A stretch of 64,000 nucleotides of DNA from UBA5239 sp040394635 (GCA_040394635.1 JBEBRW010000004.1:62001-126000); one strand, 5' to 3'; shown: positions 7,325 through 16,464, counted from the first letter of the stretch. The notes: generated by a model not told the origin, from the letters alone. A program made the numbers and translations.

Positions 7325-8122
7325 ATGTCAATTCCTGCAAAAGTAGATCAACGCGGCCGGGTTTTCCGGCATCCGGATGTCATGATTCTGAGAGTCGGGC
7401 GCAATCTGCATCTGCAGGAGTGGAACATCAGGGACCGGCTGGCTCCGTACTGGTATCTGTGCTGGAACCAGACCCCCGGCGCCGAACTGGTTTTTCATAA
7501 CCGCATCGTGGAAATGACCCCCGACAAGCTGATCCTGATTCCCGCCATGACCAAGTTTTCCACCCGCTCGAAAAAACCGTTCATCCATTGCTCCGTCGAA
7601 TTCTCCGCAGGTGTGCCTTTCAAGGAAATCGCCCACCGCGAAATCATCTTTCCGGCGGCTCCCTATATCGAGTACCTGACGATGGAGTACGGGAGCAAAA
7701 TGCGCCTGAGCATGCGGCTCTATTCGATGATTTTCGACCTGCTGCTGCAAATCCCCGAGTCCCATTTCCAGCTTCCCGGTACCCCGGCCATCGACCCCCG
7801 CATCGAAAAGGCCCTCGACCTGATGGGCGTCCGCCCGAAAAAACAGTGCACGAACCTTGAATTGAGCCGCGTCTTGAATATGTCCGTCAGCAGTTTCAGC
7901 CATCTTTTCCGGCAGGAAATGGGTATGTCGCCGCAACGCTATTTGCTGCGCCGCGAGCTTGGAAACGCCCTGACGCTGCTGGGTGACCCCGGCCTGGACA
8001 TCGGCAGCATCGCGCTCGAAACCGGCTTCGCGGACCGCTATCATTTCTCCAAAGCCTTCAAGGCCTATTACGGTTTTTCGCCCAGCGACATGCGCAAGCG
8101 GCTGCAGAAAATCGACGACTGA
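7325..8122 (+). CDS. AraC-family transcriptional regulator
   Basis: This 265-aa protein has an N-terminal cupin-like sensing half (about 10-150) and a C-terminal AraC double helix-turn-helix (about 165-262). The second HTH shows the family signature IGSIALETGFADRYHFSKAFKAYYGFSPSDMRK. A GGAAGG lies 8 nt before the ATG at 7325. The most likely target is the divergent operon at 7228-6345. Its stop codon directly abuts the stop of the convergent CDF gene, with no intervening base. Confidence 0.9.
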   Translation: MSIPAKVDQRGRVFRHPDVMILRVGRNLHLQEWNIRDRLAPYWYLCWNQTPGAELVFHNRIVEMTPDKLILIPAMTKFSTRSKKPFIHCSVEFSAGVPFKEIAHREIIFPAAPYIEYLTMEYGSKMRLSMRLYSMIFDLLLQIPESHFQLPGTPAIDPRIEKALDLMGVRPKKQCTNLELSRVLNMSVSSFSHLFRQEMGMSPQRYLLRRELGNALTLLGDPGLDIGSIALETGFADRYHFSKAFKAYYGFSPSDMRKRLQKIDD

Positions 8123-9001
8123 TCAATCCGCTTTTTTAAGCGGTTCGACGTGGATGGTGGCGGCGATGCCGAGTTCGTTCTGGATGGCCCGTTCGATTTT
8201 CTGCGCACATTCGTGGGCGGTTTCCAGCGGCAGACCGCCGGGCATGCGGATGTGGAAACTGAGCTCCGTGTGCATGCCGTATTCGTGCAAATGAAAATGG
8301 TGCGCGTGGATATCCGGCTCCATGATATTCTGCGCGATGGCGGTGACTTTCTGCTCCAGTTCAGTCGGGATTTCCTTGCCGAGGATCTGGTCCCAGACAT
8401 TGCGGATGACTTCGTAGGCCGCGTAGGCGATGATCAGCGCCACCGTCAGCGTCAGCACTCCGTCGAGGTACGGCCACGAACCGGCGAAGAGCATTCCGAG
8501 CAGCAGGATCACCGAGCTGATGGCGTCGCTGCGGTGGTGCCAGCCGTCGGCCCTCAGCGACTCCAGGTTGCTGCGGCGGGCGCCCCAGAACGCATACTGC
8601 GCCATCGCCTCCTTGATCACGATCGATACCACCATGGCGATCAGCCCGATTTTGCCGTATTCCGTGACCTCAGGATTGCGCAAGCGCTCGATGCCGGAGA
8701 CGGCGAATTCGAATGCAACCACAAACAGCATGATTCCGATGATCAATGCCGCGACCAGCTCGGCGCGCCCGTGTCCGTAGGGGTGTTTTTTGTCGGCCGG
8801 CCTGCCGGCGATTTTCGCGCCGATCACCAGTACGGCGGACGAGAGGGAGTCGGAAAGCGTGTGCCAGGCGTCCGCGATGATCGCCGTGGAGCCGACCGCA
8901 AATCCCGCCCAGAGCTTGAACCCGAAAAGCAGTGTATTGCCGACAATCGAAATCCAGCCCTGAATACGGGCCGGACGCAACCTGTCATGTGCATTTCCCA
9001 T
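8123..9001 (-). CDS. Cation diffusion facilitator (CDF) metal efflux transporter
   Basis: CDF proteins export Zn2+, Fe2+, Mn2+ or Co2+ by proton antiport as inner-membrane dimers. There are six hydrophobic helices in the first 205 residues. The two metal-site motifs are visible as DAWHTLSD (TM2) and DGWHHRSD (TM5). A His-rich stretch HAHHFHLHEYGMH lies in the C-terminal cytoplasmic domain, the usual regulatory metal site. The ATG at 9001 with GAGGTG just upstream is preferred to the GTG two codons earlier. It follows holA by 17 bp and is probably cotranscribed with it. Substrate metal cannot be told from sequence. Confidence 0.9.
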   Translation of the reverse strand: MGNAHDRLRPARIQGWISIVGNTLLFGFKLWAGFAVGSTAIIADAWHTLSDSLSSAVLVIGAKIAGRPADKKHPYGHGRAELVAALIIGIMLFVVAFEFAVSGIERLRNPEVTEYGKIGLIAMVVSIVIKEAMAQYAFWGARRSNLESLRADGWHHRSDAISSVILLLGMLFAGSWPYLDGVLTLTVALIIAYAAYEVIRNVWDQILGKEIPTELEQKVTAIAQNIMEPDIHAHHFHLHEYGMHTELSFHIRMPGGLPLETAHECAQKIERAIQNELGIAATIHVEPLKKAD

Positions 9002-9018
9002 ATCCACCTCGTACTAAA

Positions 9019-10164
9019 TCAATAACGGCGGCGCTGACGGCTGTCGCCGCTGCTGCAGATTTTCAAAACCAGTTGTTCGAGCACCATGCGCGACTCGCCG
9101 CCGCCGGAAACGAGGGCGCGGTTCGCTTTCAGAATTTCCTCGAGGATTCCCGCCAGGGTTTCCGGCGCGAATTCAAACGCCTTCTGGCACAACATAAAAG
9201 CGCGGTACGGATGCAGCCCCGCCAGGTAATTGCCGGGGTAATCTTCCTTGCGGACGGAGTCGAAAAACGCTTTGCCGACCTTGTCGCGGATGCCGAGTTC
9301 GGCGGCGGCGCAGCGCACCTTGATCAGCTCCTGGAAGCTGCGCACGGCGCTGGAGAGCAGCGAGAGCTCCATGGCGCTGCCGGCCTCGCGCTGGGCCTTC
9401 ATCTGTTCGATGAGCGTATCGATGAGTTCGAGTGCGCCCTTGGCGTCGCGCTCCAGCAAGGCATTGCCGAATTCGTAACCGAGCGCCTCGGATGTGCGGC
9501 TGCATACGGCGCGACAGTCGGCCATGGTGATCCGCTCGCGGTCGCCTACGAAACAGGCCACTTTTTCCACTTCATTGAGCAGCCGGCCGGTGTCGGTGCC
9601 GACGGTGGCGATCAGGAACTCGATGGAGCGGAAATCGATCTCCTTGCCGAGCTTGCCGCAGATGGCCTTGATTTTGTCGCCCTGGCTCTCGGCAAAACCT
9701 TTTTTATCCTTGTCTTCGAGACGGGCTTTTTTGAAGAACTCGATTTCGGCGCCGGGCGCAGCCTTGCAGGCTTTGAAAAATGCCTTGCGCTGGTCGATTT
9801 CGAGACCGTCGATAACCAGCGTTACATCGTCCGGCAGGCCCTTTTTGATGAAGGCGAGAAATTCGTCGGTGACCAGCGCCAGCGGGGTTTTTGCCCCGGC
9901 GGACTGGAGTTTGTCGAAATAGTTGAAATGCTTGAGCCAGATCTTTTTGTCCGCGGTCAGAAATGGCGGCGTACGCAGCGCGTGAAGCAGCGCGCCGATA
10001 ATATCCTCGGCTTTGAAATCCCTGGATTCATCGGTGTCGCCGGCGATGATTTCGAGCTCGGGGCACTGTTCGGGCTCCGAGCCGCAGATCTGGACGACGA
10101 GGTCGCGCGCGGCGGTTTTCACCGCCACGTCGTCGTCGCCGCTGAATAAATAGAACTTGCCCAT
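9019..10164 (-). CDS. holA: DNA polymerase III subunit delta
   Basis: Delta is the clamp-opening subunit of the replicative clamp loader. The 381-aa length fits. The N-terminal AAA+-like fold (GKFYLFSGDDDVAVKTA) lacks a proper P-loop, as expected for delta. The middle part has the typical WLKHFNYFDKL and TLVIDGLEIDQRKAFFKA pattern. A helical collar domain (AMELSLLSSAVRSFQELIKVRCA to LEQLVLKICS) closes the protein. The ATG at 10164 is chosen over a TTG at 10170 that would overlap the M42 peptidase stop. The gene lies between peptidase and CDF genes in a three-gene run. Confidence 0.88.
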   Translation of the reverse strand: MGKFYLFSGDDDVAVKTAARDLVVQICGSEPEQCPELEIIAGDTDESRDFKAEDIIGALLHALRTPPFLTADKKIWLKHFNYFDKLQSAGAKTPLALVTDEFLAFIKKGLPDDVTLVIDGLEIDQRKAFFKACKAAPGAEIEFFKKARLEDKDKKGFAESQGDKIKAICGKLGKEIDFRSIEFLIATVGTDTGRLLNEVEKVACFVGDRERITMADCRAVCSRTSEALGYEFGNALLERDAKGALELIDTLIEQMKAQREAGSAMELSLLSSAVRSFQELIKVRCAAAELGIRDKVGKAFFDSVRKEDYPGNYLAGLHPYRAFMLCQKAFEFAPETLAGILEEILKANRALVSGGGESRMVLEQLVLKICSSGDSRQRRRY

Positions 10165-10166
10165 GC

Positions 10167-11240
10167 TCAATCCACGCCCGGAATAAAGCTTTCCTTGCCG
10201 GTAAATGAAGCGATAGTTTCGGTGAGGATGGCGATGGCGCCTTCCACGTCGCGCAGGTCGCAGATTTCCACCGGCGAGTGCATATAGCGGTTCGGAATGC
10301 TGATCAGCGCGGTCGCCACGCCGGCGCGCGAAAGCTGGATCTGGGCGGTATCGGTGCCGCCGCTGGCGCGGTGCGCCACGGTTTCCTGATATTTGATCTT
10401 GTGCTTGTCGGCGACTTTGCGCATGAAACGGCCGAGGACGATGTTGTTGTCGGCGCTGTTGGTCAGTTCCGGGCCCTCGCCGAGCTTGATTTCGCCGAGG
10501 AGCTTTTTCTGTACGTCCGGGATGTCGGTGGTGAAGCCCACATCGAGCGCGAAGCCGACCTGCGGCGCCACCGCGAAACTGCTGGTAGCCGCGCCGCGCA
10601 GCCCAAGCTCTTCCTGCACGGTGCCGACGCCGTAAACACCGACTTTCAGCTTGCGTTTGGAGAGTTCGCGGACGGTTTCCGCCACCACGAACGCGCCGAT
10701 TTTATCATCCATGCCCTTGGACATGACGCGGTAATCGCCAAAGCGCTTGTAATTGCTCGGAAACGCCACCGGATCGCCGACCTTGATGATCTTGGCCGCT
10801 TCTTCGCGATTGGCCACGCCGATGTCGATCCACAGATCGGTGAGCTCCGGCGGGGTTTCGCGTTCCTTGGGGCTGCAGAGGTGGATCGGTTTCTTGCCGA
10901 TCACGCCGCGCACGCGGCCCTTGGCGGTCAGGACCTCGACTTCGAGGCCGGGAATGGTGAGCTTGTCGATGCCGCCGTTGGCGCGGAAATAGAGCAGACC
11001 CTCCTCGGAAATATAGACCACCTGGAAACCGATTTCGTCATAGTGACCGGCCAGCATCACGCGGAACGGAGCCTTCGGGTTGAGCACGCCGTAGGTGTTG
11101 CCCATGACGTCGGTATAGGCTTCGTCGGCGAACTTGGACATATATTCGCGATAAGCTTTGGCGGTTTCAATTTCGTATCCGGACGGGCCGGAGCACATCA
11201 TCAGTTTTTCCAGAAACTTCAAACTGGCGGAACTTAACAT
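10167..11240 (-). CDS. M42-family metallo-aminopeptidase
   Basis: M42 enzymes (also annotated as glutamyl aminopeptidase or endoglucanase M) are cytosolic dodecameric aminopeptidases with two metal ions. Visible ligands are His66 and Asp68 (AGHYDEIGF), Asp178 (KGMDDKIGA), the catalytic pair Glu210-Glu211 (TVQEELGLRG), a DVGF Asp near 234 and a His in MHSPVEICD near the C-terminus. Length 357 aa is normal. It is the first gene of a run with holA and the CDF transporter and probably acts in peptide turnover. Confidence 0.92.
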   Translation of the reverse strand: MLSSASLKFLEKLMMCSGPSGYEIETAKAYREYMSKFADEAYTDVMGNTYGVLNPKAPFRVMLAGHYDEIGFQVVYISEEGLLYFRANGGIDKLTIPGLEVEVLTAKGRVRGVIGKKPIHLCSPKERETPPELTDLWIDIGVANREEAAKIIKVGDPVAFPSNYKRFGDYRVMSKGMDDKIGAFVVAETVRELSKRKLKVGVYGVGTVQEELGLRGAATSSFAVAPQVGFALDVGFTTDIPDVQKKLLGEIKLGEGPELTNSADNNIVLGRFMRKVADKHKIKYQETVAHRASGGTDTAQIQLSRAGVATALISIPNRYMHSPVEICDLRDVEGAIAILTETIASFTGKESFIPGVD

Positions 11241-11334
11241 ATGATCACCTCTATGTGTTATTTATCTCAGTCAATAAATATACCCAACAATAGAGGAAAA
11301 TCAAATCTTGCGGAGCAACGTGAGCCGAAAATTT

Positions 11335-11425
11335 CATGGACACGATGGACACAATGGACTTGATGGACCTGATGGACAGACTAAAACTCGTCCATAATGT
11401 CCATGAGGTCCATGAGGTCCATCAG
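11335..11425. repeat. Nonamer repeat hairpin (ATGGACNNN / GTCCATNNN)
   Basis: Five 9-bp units ATGGACNNN (11336-11380) are followed by a short spacer and four units GTCCATNNN (11390-11425), which are their inverse. The two blocks can fold into a long stem in several registers. It lies immediately 3' of the DUF4838 gene stop (11429), where it can act as a terminator or 3'-end stabiliser. Confidence 0.8.
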
Positions 11426-11428
11426 AAA

Positions 11429-13759
11429 TTACTCGTGGGCGAAGATCAATTCGCCGAAGGAGTCCGGTGAATGGACCACTCCGCCGTTCCAGGTGCTGTG
11501 CACCGCGCGTTTGCCGTCGGCGACCCGGGCACGGTAGAACAGTGCCTTCAGCCGGTTATCCTGCACGGCTCTGAAATTGATCGCGTCAAACGGTATTTTG
11601 ACGATCGCCTGCCAGCCGTCTTTAACCACCTGGGTTTTGACCGTCCAGTCGGCGTTCCACTCTTTGTCGGTCAGAATCGCGTCGTACTGGTTGGCGTTAT
11701 AGTCAAAGGCCAGATGGTAATAACCGTCTTTGGAGTTGCCGAAAAACAGTTCGACATGATCGCCCTTTGTCCAGGTGTCGCGCGGCCGCCCGGCCGGAAG
11801 TGCGGTCAGGCTTTCCGGTTTGGGATCGTGGCAGTAGAAGCCGAGGTATAAATCACGGCCGTTCTGGATGAGCTTGACCGTGGTCGGCGGCTCGGCGTTT
11901 TTGATGGTATTGCCCATGGTTTTCAGCGGCGGCAGTACTGCCGCATTCGCCCAGACGGCATCGTCGAAATTGAAGCTTGGAAATTCGCGGATTTCGCTTT
12001 TCGGGATATCCAATTGACTGCTTTGACCGGACGGAGCCTGCCGTACCCAGTCCTCGAAGGTGGTATTCAGTTTGTTCAGCAGCTCCTTCGAACGCGGGTC
12101 CTTGACCGTAGCCGTGGCTTCCGCCAGTGCCTGACGGCACGGCTCGAGCAGTTTTTTGTCGACGATATAGTAGCCGGTCGAACGCAGGTAATTGTCGTTG
12201 AACACCGACGGCGTCCGGTCGCTCAGCCAGGCGTCGCGGATGATTTTGTAGAATTTCTGTACGCCGGGGGCCGCCTCGCGGTAAGTCCGGCGCAGGAATT
12301 CATCGCGGAGCTGGTCGGGGTCCTGATCGGGGTCCCAGAACAATTCGTTGAATACCCAGTGCTCCGGGGCAGTCATGTCCCAGAACTGCGATTCGGGGAA
12401 GGTCCCGGCGGTTTTGTAGGCGGGGTCGTCGGCCCAGGTGGCTTCCGAATACAGTTTGCGGACCCCTAGTTTGTGGGCGAAACGCAGGTCCTGTGCCGCG
12501 ATGTTGGCGAGGGGACGCGGGAAGGCCGCGCCGGAGAAATAATATTCGCGCAGGATGACGTTTTTCGTGATGGCACACCAGCCTTCGAGGCGTTTTTTCC
12601 ATTTCAGGTTGCTGGTGCCGCTCAGCGGTTCTTTGTCGTTGCGGATGTATGGACAATAGCTGACGTTGATGGTTTTGAAGAGTTCGACCTTCGGCGGGAT
12701 GGCCGTGAAATAATAGGCGAACGCTTTGATCTGAAGATGCGGATATTGCGCGTAAATCGCCTCCGCTACCTGGTTCAGGAAGATGAAAAACTGAGTGGAG
12801 CGGAACGCTTCGTCGCTCTTGTCCAGCATGGTGCCGTCCGGCAGTCTGATCGGTTTTTCGCACTCGGGGCATTCGCAGGAGGCGTTGGTGTCCTCGATCA
12901 TAATGTTGATGACGGGGTAATAAGAGGGTACGTCTTTGATGATTTCGAGCGCGTGAGCGGTGAAATCGCGCAGCAAATCCTTGTTGGTATGGCAGAGAAT
13001 CGCATCATTGGTGACGCGGCGCTTGCCGTCCAGCAGCATATAATATTCCGGGTGCGTTTCGCCAAACTTTTTCACCGGCAGCCAGCGCGTCACCATGTTG
13101 TGGCCGCCGCCGAATTCGATGATGAATCCCTGGTCCAGCCGCCGGTCGAGAGCCTTGTTGTTCAAATTGCCGGTAAAGTTGACATTGGTCCGGGAGTTCC
13201 AGATGTCATATTCGGCGTTATTGGCTGCGCGCCCGTAGTTTACGCCCCAGCCGCGCATGAGGAATTTGGGGATATCCAGATAATCGGTCTGGTTCAGAAT
13301 CAGGTCGCCGGACTGCGTGTATACGGCGGTTTCCCGGTAGGGGCGCGCCCAGATGAGGTCGGTATTTTTGTAAATCAGCCGGTTTACGCCGTTGATCAGG
13401 CCGCGGGGCTCGGAGGCAAAGAGAAATACTTCGCGATCCGCCGTGCGCACCGCGTAGCCGTCGTTGCCCTGCAGTGCGGCAAGGTCGTCGCTGTAATTTT
13501 TCAGCAGCGGCGATTCGCCGCAAATCAGGTGGATGTGTGTTTTCTGCTGATCCTGCGGCGCGTTCAATACCGGCAGCGTGGCCCCGGTGATCAGTTTCAC
13601 GGCATGCTGGAGCTCTTTGGCGGCGGTTACGGCCGGGCGCGGAGCCTGCTCAGCGAGAATGATTTCCGCTGCCGGCTGCCCGTTTTTCACCAGTTGCACC
13701 TGGGCGTAAAACGGCAGCGAAGCCAATGCCATCATGATAACGGCAAACAATTTTTTCAT
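11429..13759 (-). CDS. Secreted DUF4838 glycosidase-like protein with C-terminal CBM9-like domain
   Basis: The protein has a cleavable signal peptide (MKKLFAVIMMALASLPFYA). A GH67-N-like alpha/beta domain follows (about 25-150), with the phrases AAKELQHAVKLITGA and GPRGLINGVNRLI-like spacing. The DUF4838 barrel core covers about 165-540, with HNMVTRWLP, ICHTNKDLL, SCECPEC and YFSGAAFPRPLANIAAQDLRFAHKLGVRKLY-like blocks. From about 585 to the end there is a CBM9-like sugar-binding domain (FDDAVWANAAVLPP, TKGDHVELFFGNSKDGYYHLAFD, VKIPFDAI). Related families act on uronic-acid or rhamnose-containing glycans, but the activity is not established. It is the last gene of the 16374-11429 operon, and a repeat hairpin follows the stop. 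Confidence 0.82.
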   Translation of the reverse strand: MKKLFAVIMMALASLPFYAQVQLVKNGQPAAEIILAEQAPRPAVTAAKELQHAVKLITGATLPVLNAPQDQQKTHIHLICGESPLLKNYSDDLAALQGNDGYAVRTADREVFLFASEPRGLINGVNRLIYKNTDLIWARPYRETAVYTQSGDLILNQTDYLDIPKFLMRGWGVNYGRAANNAEYDIWNSRTNVNFTGNLNNKALDRRLDQGFIIEFGGGHNMVTRWLPVKKFGETHPEYYMLLDGKRRVTNDAILCHTNKDLLRDFTAHALEIIKDVPSYYPVINIMIEDTNASCECPECEKPIRLPDGTMLDKSDEAFRSTQFFIFLNQVAEAIYAQYPHLQIKAFAYYFTAIPPKVELFKTINVSYCPYIRNDKEPLSGTSNLKWKKRLEGWCAITKNVILREYYFSGAAFPRPLANIAAQDLRFAHKLGVRKLYSEATWADDPAYKTAGTFPESQFWDMTAPEHWVFNELFWDPDQDPDQLRDEFLRRTYREAAPGVQKFYKIIRDAWLSDRTPSVFNDNYLRSTGYYIVDKKLLEPCRQALAEATATVKDPRSKELLNKLNTTFEDWVRQAPSGQSSQLDIPKSEIREFPSFNFDDAVWANAAVLPPLKTMGNTIKNAEPPTTVKLIQNGRDLYLGFYCHDPKPESLTALPAGRPRDTWTKGDHVELFFGNSKDGYYHLAFDYNANQYDAILTDKEWNADWTVKTQVVKDGWQAIVKIPFDAINFRAVQDNRLKALFYRARVADGKRAVHSTWNGGVVHSPDSFGELIFAHE

Positions 13760-13761
13760 GA

Positions 13762-14619
13762 TTATTCCTTTACTTTTTCCAGTTTCACGCCATGGACGAT
13801 TCCGGTGGAGAAACTCAACCGCAGCCAGCGGCTTTCCTCTGGCGCGACCACGACATATTCAAGATTTTTCCGCGCGCCATTGATGGCGATGGCGGTTTTG
13901 TTGCGGCTGACGAAATTTTTCTCTTCCGGCGGGTTGCGGTAGAAATTGGTCCGGATCAGCAGCCGCCCGGTGGCTTCTCCGTCCACGGTCAGCTTCAGGC
14001 GGTCGCCCGGCTCCACCGGGATCGGGTCGCACATGGTCCAGCCGTCGGTGATGTCCAGGCTGCCGTCTTCCAGAATGATGGTTTTGTGGAGGTTACCGTA
14101 GCCCGGGAAAAAGTATTTATTCATCTTGAGATCCGGGTTGACGTTCAGGAATTCGGCATTGTCCACTTTCTGCAAATCGATATCCTTCACTTCCAGCCCG
14201 TCTACGCTGGTGAAACGGAGGTTCAGGAATTTTGCCGTATCCGGGGTGTAAAATTCCAGTTTATAGGTCTGCCATTCGCTGCTGTAAATCCACACTTGCC
14301 GTTCGACATAACCGGGCAGGCAATTCTTGTTGTTTTCGTCATTGATAATCAGGAGCGCTTCGGATACCTGAAGCGGAGTCGTTTTGGGGAAGCGGGTCCG
14401 GATCATTTCATCCAGTACCGGACTGTTTTCGACCGTATTGGCTCCGGCGCTTTTGGCCTTGAATTCGAGGGTATAGCGCTGGCGCGGTTCGACGGTGGCG
14501 CGGGGCGGCACCTTCGACTCTTTGGCTTTCAGCACCAGGGGGGCCACCGTCCACAGGCTTTCGGCATGAAGGGCGACGGTACAGCAGATTGCACTTAACA
14601 ATAAAATATTTTTCAACAT
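13762..14619 (-). CDS. Secreted protein of unknown function
   Basis: This 285-aa protein has a signal peptide (MLKNILLLSAICCTVALHA) and then beta-rich sequence resembling two carbohydrate-binding-like jelly-roll modules (YTLEFKAKSAGAN; RLKLTVDGEATGRLLIRTNFY). I do not recognise a named family. The gene is 2 bp upstream of the DUF4838 gene and 10 bp downstream of a pseudopilin gene, so the three are one transcript. A glycan-binding partner of the DUF4838 enzyme is a reasonable guess. Confidence 0.65.
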   Translation of the reverse strand: MLKNILLLSAICCTVALHAESLWTVAPLVLKAKESKVPPRATVEPRQRYTLEFKAKSAGANTVENSPVLDEMIRTRFPKTTPLQVSEALLIINDENNKNCLPGYVERQVWIYSSEWQTYKLEFYTPDTAKFLNLRFTSVDGLEVKDIDLQKVDNAEFLNVNPDLKMNKYFFPGYGNLHKTIILEDGSLDITDGWTMCDPIPVEPGDRLKLTVDGEATGRLLIRTNFYRNPPEEKNFVSRNKTAIAINGARKNLEYVVVAPEESRWLRLSFSTGIVHGVKLEKVKE

Positions 14620-14629
14620 AAGATACTCC

Positions 14630-15343
14630 TCAATTCCGTGTAACGCCGTACTGGTCGATATGTTTGAATTTGATCGGGAAATCCGTGAGCAGTCGATTGG
14701 AGTCGACGGCTTCCGCGTGCATGTCCGCCATCAAGGTGTTCATCCGGTTCGCGTGGCGGGTGTGGGCCAACTGGGTCGTGCCCCACGCACCGGTGGGGAC
14801 AAAGACATAATTCTGGCAGCGAAATCCCACGGTAGTGTCATTGACCTGCGAGTCCCCGCCTAAAATCTGGTTGCCCGGCTTGTCGATTTTGGTTATGACA
14901 AACGATTCGTCTTCACACATGGTTGTTTGGCCGGTGTACATGATTTGCGAAGCCAGGCCGAGCGAGCGCCGCGCCGGCAGATAGATCGTACTGTCATAAC
15001 GGAAGGGGGCGAAACTCGGACAGATCATGGAGTTCATTTTGGCCGTTCCGGCCAGGTTGTTCAATATGGCGGTGGTGGTGGTCCCCTCGACTTTGCCCAT
15101 ATAGCCACCCATGAGCAGCCGCAGCGGCCAGGTATATACGAGGTCATAACGTTGCGGCATGCGGTTATCGTAATCGATTGAGTACAAAGATATTCCCTGA
15201 CCGATGGATTTCAGGTTGCCGATGCAGGTCATGGCTTTGGCTTTGTCCCTGGCCTGATTCAAGGCCGGCAGCAGCATTGCCGCCAGAATTGCAATAATCG
15301 CAATCACGACCAGCAATTCAATGAGCGTAAAATTTTTCTTCAT
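14630..15343 (-). CDS. Type II secretion-like pseudopilin, cassette member
   Basis: The protein starts MKKNFTLIELLVVIAIIAIL, the prepilin peptidase leader: cleavage is expected before Phe5, methylation on it, and Glu10 (position 5 of the mature protein) is present. A hydrophobic helix LAAMLLPALNQAR continues to about residue 32. The C-terminal globular part has few recognisable features beyond an HTRHANRMNTLMADMHAE segment like the H-x9-DG tail motif of planctomycete/Lentisphaerota pseudopilins. It sits between its regulator and two exported proteins, so it probably takes part in their export or surface display. No secretin or ATPase genes are in the window. Confidence 0.88.
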   Translation of the reverse strand: MKKNFTLIELLVVIAIIAILAAMLLPALNQARDKAKAMTCIGNLKSIGQGISLYSIDYDNRMPQRYDLVYTWPLRLLMGGYMGKVEGTTTTAILNNLAGTAKMNSMICPSFAPFRYDSTIYLPARRSLGLASQIMYTGQTTMCEDESFVITKIDKPGNQILGGDSQVNDTTVGFRCQNYVFVPTGAWGTTQLAHTRHANRMNTLMADMHAEAVDSNRLLTDFPIKFKHIDQYGVTRN

Positions 15344-15357
15344 TTCGTTTTCTCCGG

Positions 15358-16374
15358 TTAATTTATCGTCAACGGTTCATTATTGATATGCACGATTTCC
15401 CTGTCGCCGTTTTCCAGCCTGGACAACAGCAATTTGGCGGCGGTCAGGAACAACGAATTGTTAAACCCGACAACTAATTGATTTCCAAATTTGAAATCCC
15501 CGAATTGGGTTTGAGAAGACATCAGCGGGGCGAGCTGATAGCCGGTCCCCAGGTTCAGCTCTCTTGAAACGATCAGAAACGGCACGTAGGAACCGGTTTC
15601 CAGGATCAGGGCGTCCAACGGCAGCTTCTTCTGCAGGAATTCGTGAATGGCGACATACGGCTGGGGCATCTTTTTCAGGTCGGTCCATACCACCAGTTCG
15701 TCGTTAAATTCCTCACCGTCTTTTTGTACTTCCTCTTTGAAAGTCCGGTAAATATCCAGGGCCGGCAGGTAATCTTTTGAACCGTTGAGCAGGCCGATTT
15801 TGCGGCATCCCCGCTTCTTCAGACCCCGGTACGCCAATGCACAGGCTCCGCTCCAGTCCTCGTTCACGCTGGAGAAATGCCCGGGAAAAGGATTGCTGCC
15901 GATGACCACGACCGGAAGCTCCAGCATTTTCAGGTAATCGACCCATTCTTTGGTGATCCAGCCGATCAGCAGGATTCCGAGGCTGTTTTTGCATGCTTCG
16001 GCCAAATCCAGCTCGGGCCGCCGCATCCCCATGAAACACAGGTTAATCCCGCGTTCGGCCAGATAATCCTTGATCACATAGTATTCCCGGCTCTGGTCCG
16101 GAAACTTGTCATAAATATGCAGAAAAAGAATCGTACTGTGAAATTGCTGATGATGCAGATCCCTGGCCAGGCAGGCCCGCTTCCCCTGATGCTTGCTGAT
16201 AATGCCGTCCTGTTCCAACTCGTTCAGGGCCCGGCGCAGGCAGATCATGCTGAATTCGGCGTCCTTCATCAACTCGCCCTGCGACGGCAGCAGATCGCCC
16301 TTTTTCAGACCGTAGCTGTTGATCTGATTGAGGATTTTCAGTTTTGCCTGATGATATTTATGCTGCTTGTTCAT
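15358..16374 (-). CDS. GntR-type regulator with LacI-like sensor domain
   Basis: The N-terminal winged helix (about 5-70: DLLPSQGELMKDAEFSMICLRRALNELEQDGII) is GntR type. The rest (80-330) is a periplasmic-binding-protein-like domain typical of LacI/AraR regulators (LGILLIGWITKEWVDYL, PVVVIGSNPFPGHFSSVNEDW, RKIGLLNGSKDY). Such fusions sense sugars. The gene is first in the operon that continues into pseudopilin, secreted protein and DUF4838 protein. Its promoter is a perfect TTGACA-N17-TATAAT with a palindrome over the -10, suggesting autorepression. Ligand unknown. Confidence 0.87.
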   Translation of the reverse strand: MNKQHKYHQAKLKILNQINSYGLKKGDLLPSQGELMKDAEFSMICLRRALNELEQDGIISKHQGKRACLARDLHHQQFHSTILFLHIYDKFPDQSREYYVIKDYLAERGINLCFMGMRRPELDLAEACKNSLGILLIGWITKEWVDYLKMLELPVVVIGSNPFPGHFSSVNEDWSGACALAYRGLKKRGCRKIGLLNGSKDYLPALDIYRTFKEEVQKDGEEFNDELVVWTDLKKMPQPYVAIHEFLQKKLPLDALILETGSYVPFLIVSRELNLGTGYQLAPLMSSQTQFGDFKFGNQLVVGFNNSLFLTAAKLLLSRLENGDREIVHINNEPLTIN

Positions 16375-16390
16375 GATCCGCCTGTTAAAC

Positions 16391-16429
16391 TTGTTATAAT
16401 ATTATACAATGTTTCGATGATATTGTCAA
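16391..16429 (-). promoter_or_regulatory. Consensus promoter with palindrome, cassette 1
   Basis: On the minus strand, TTGACA (16429-16424), a 17-bp spacer and TATAAT (16406-16401) match the sigma-70 consensus exactly. The -10 lies inside ATAATATTAT (16396-16405), a perfect palindrome flanked by TTGT/ACAA. The transcript would start about 20 nt before the regulator ATG at 16374. Confidence 0.85.
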
Positions 16430-16464
16430 TAGGTACTTCCTGTCAAAAGTGAAAAATTTCGTTG

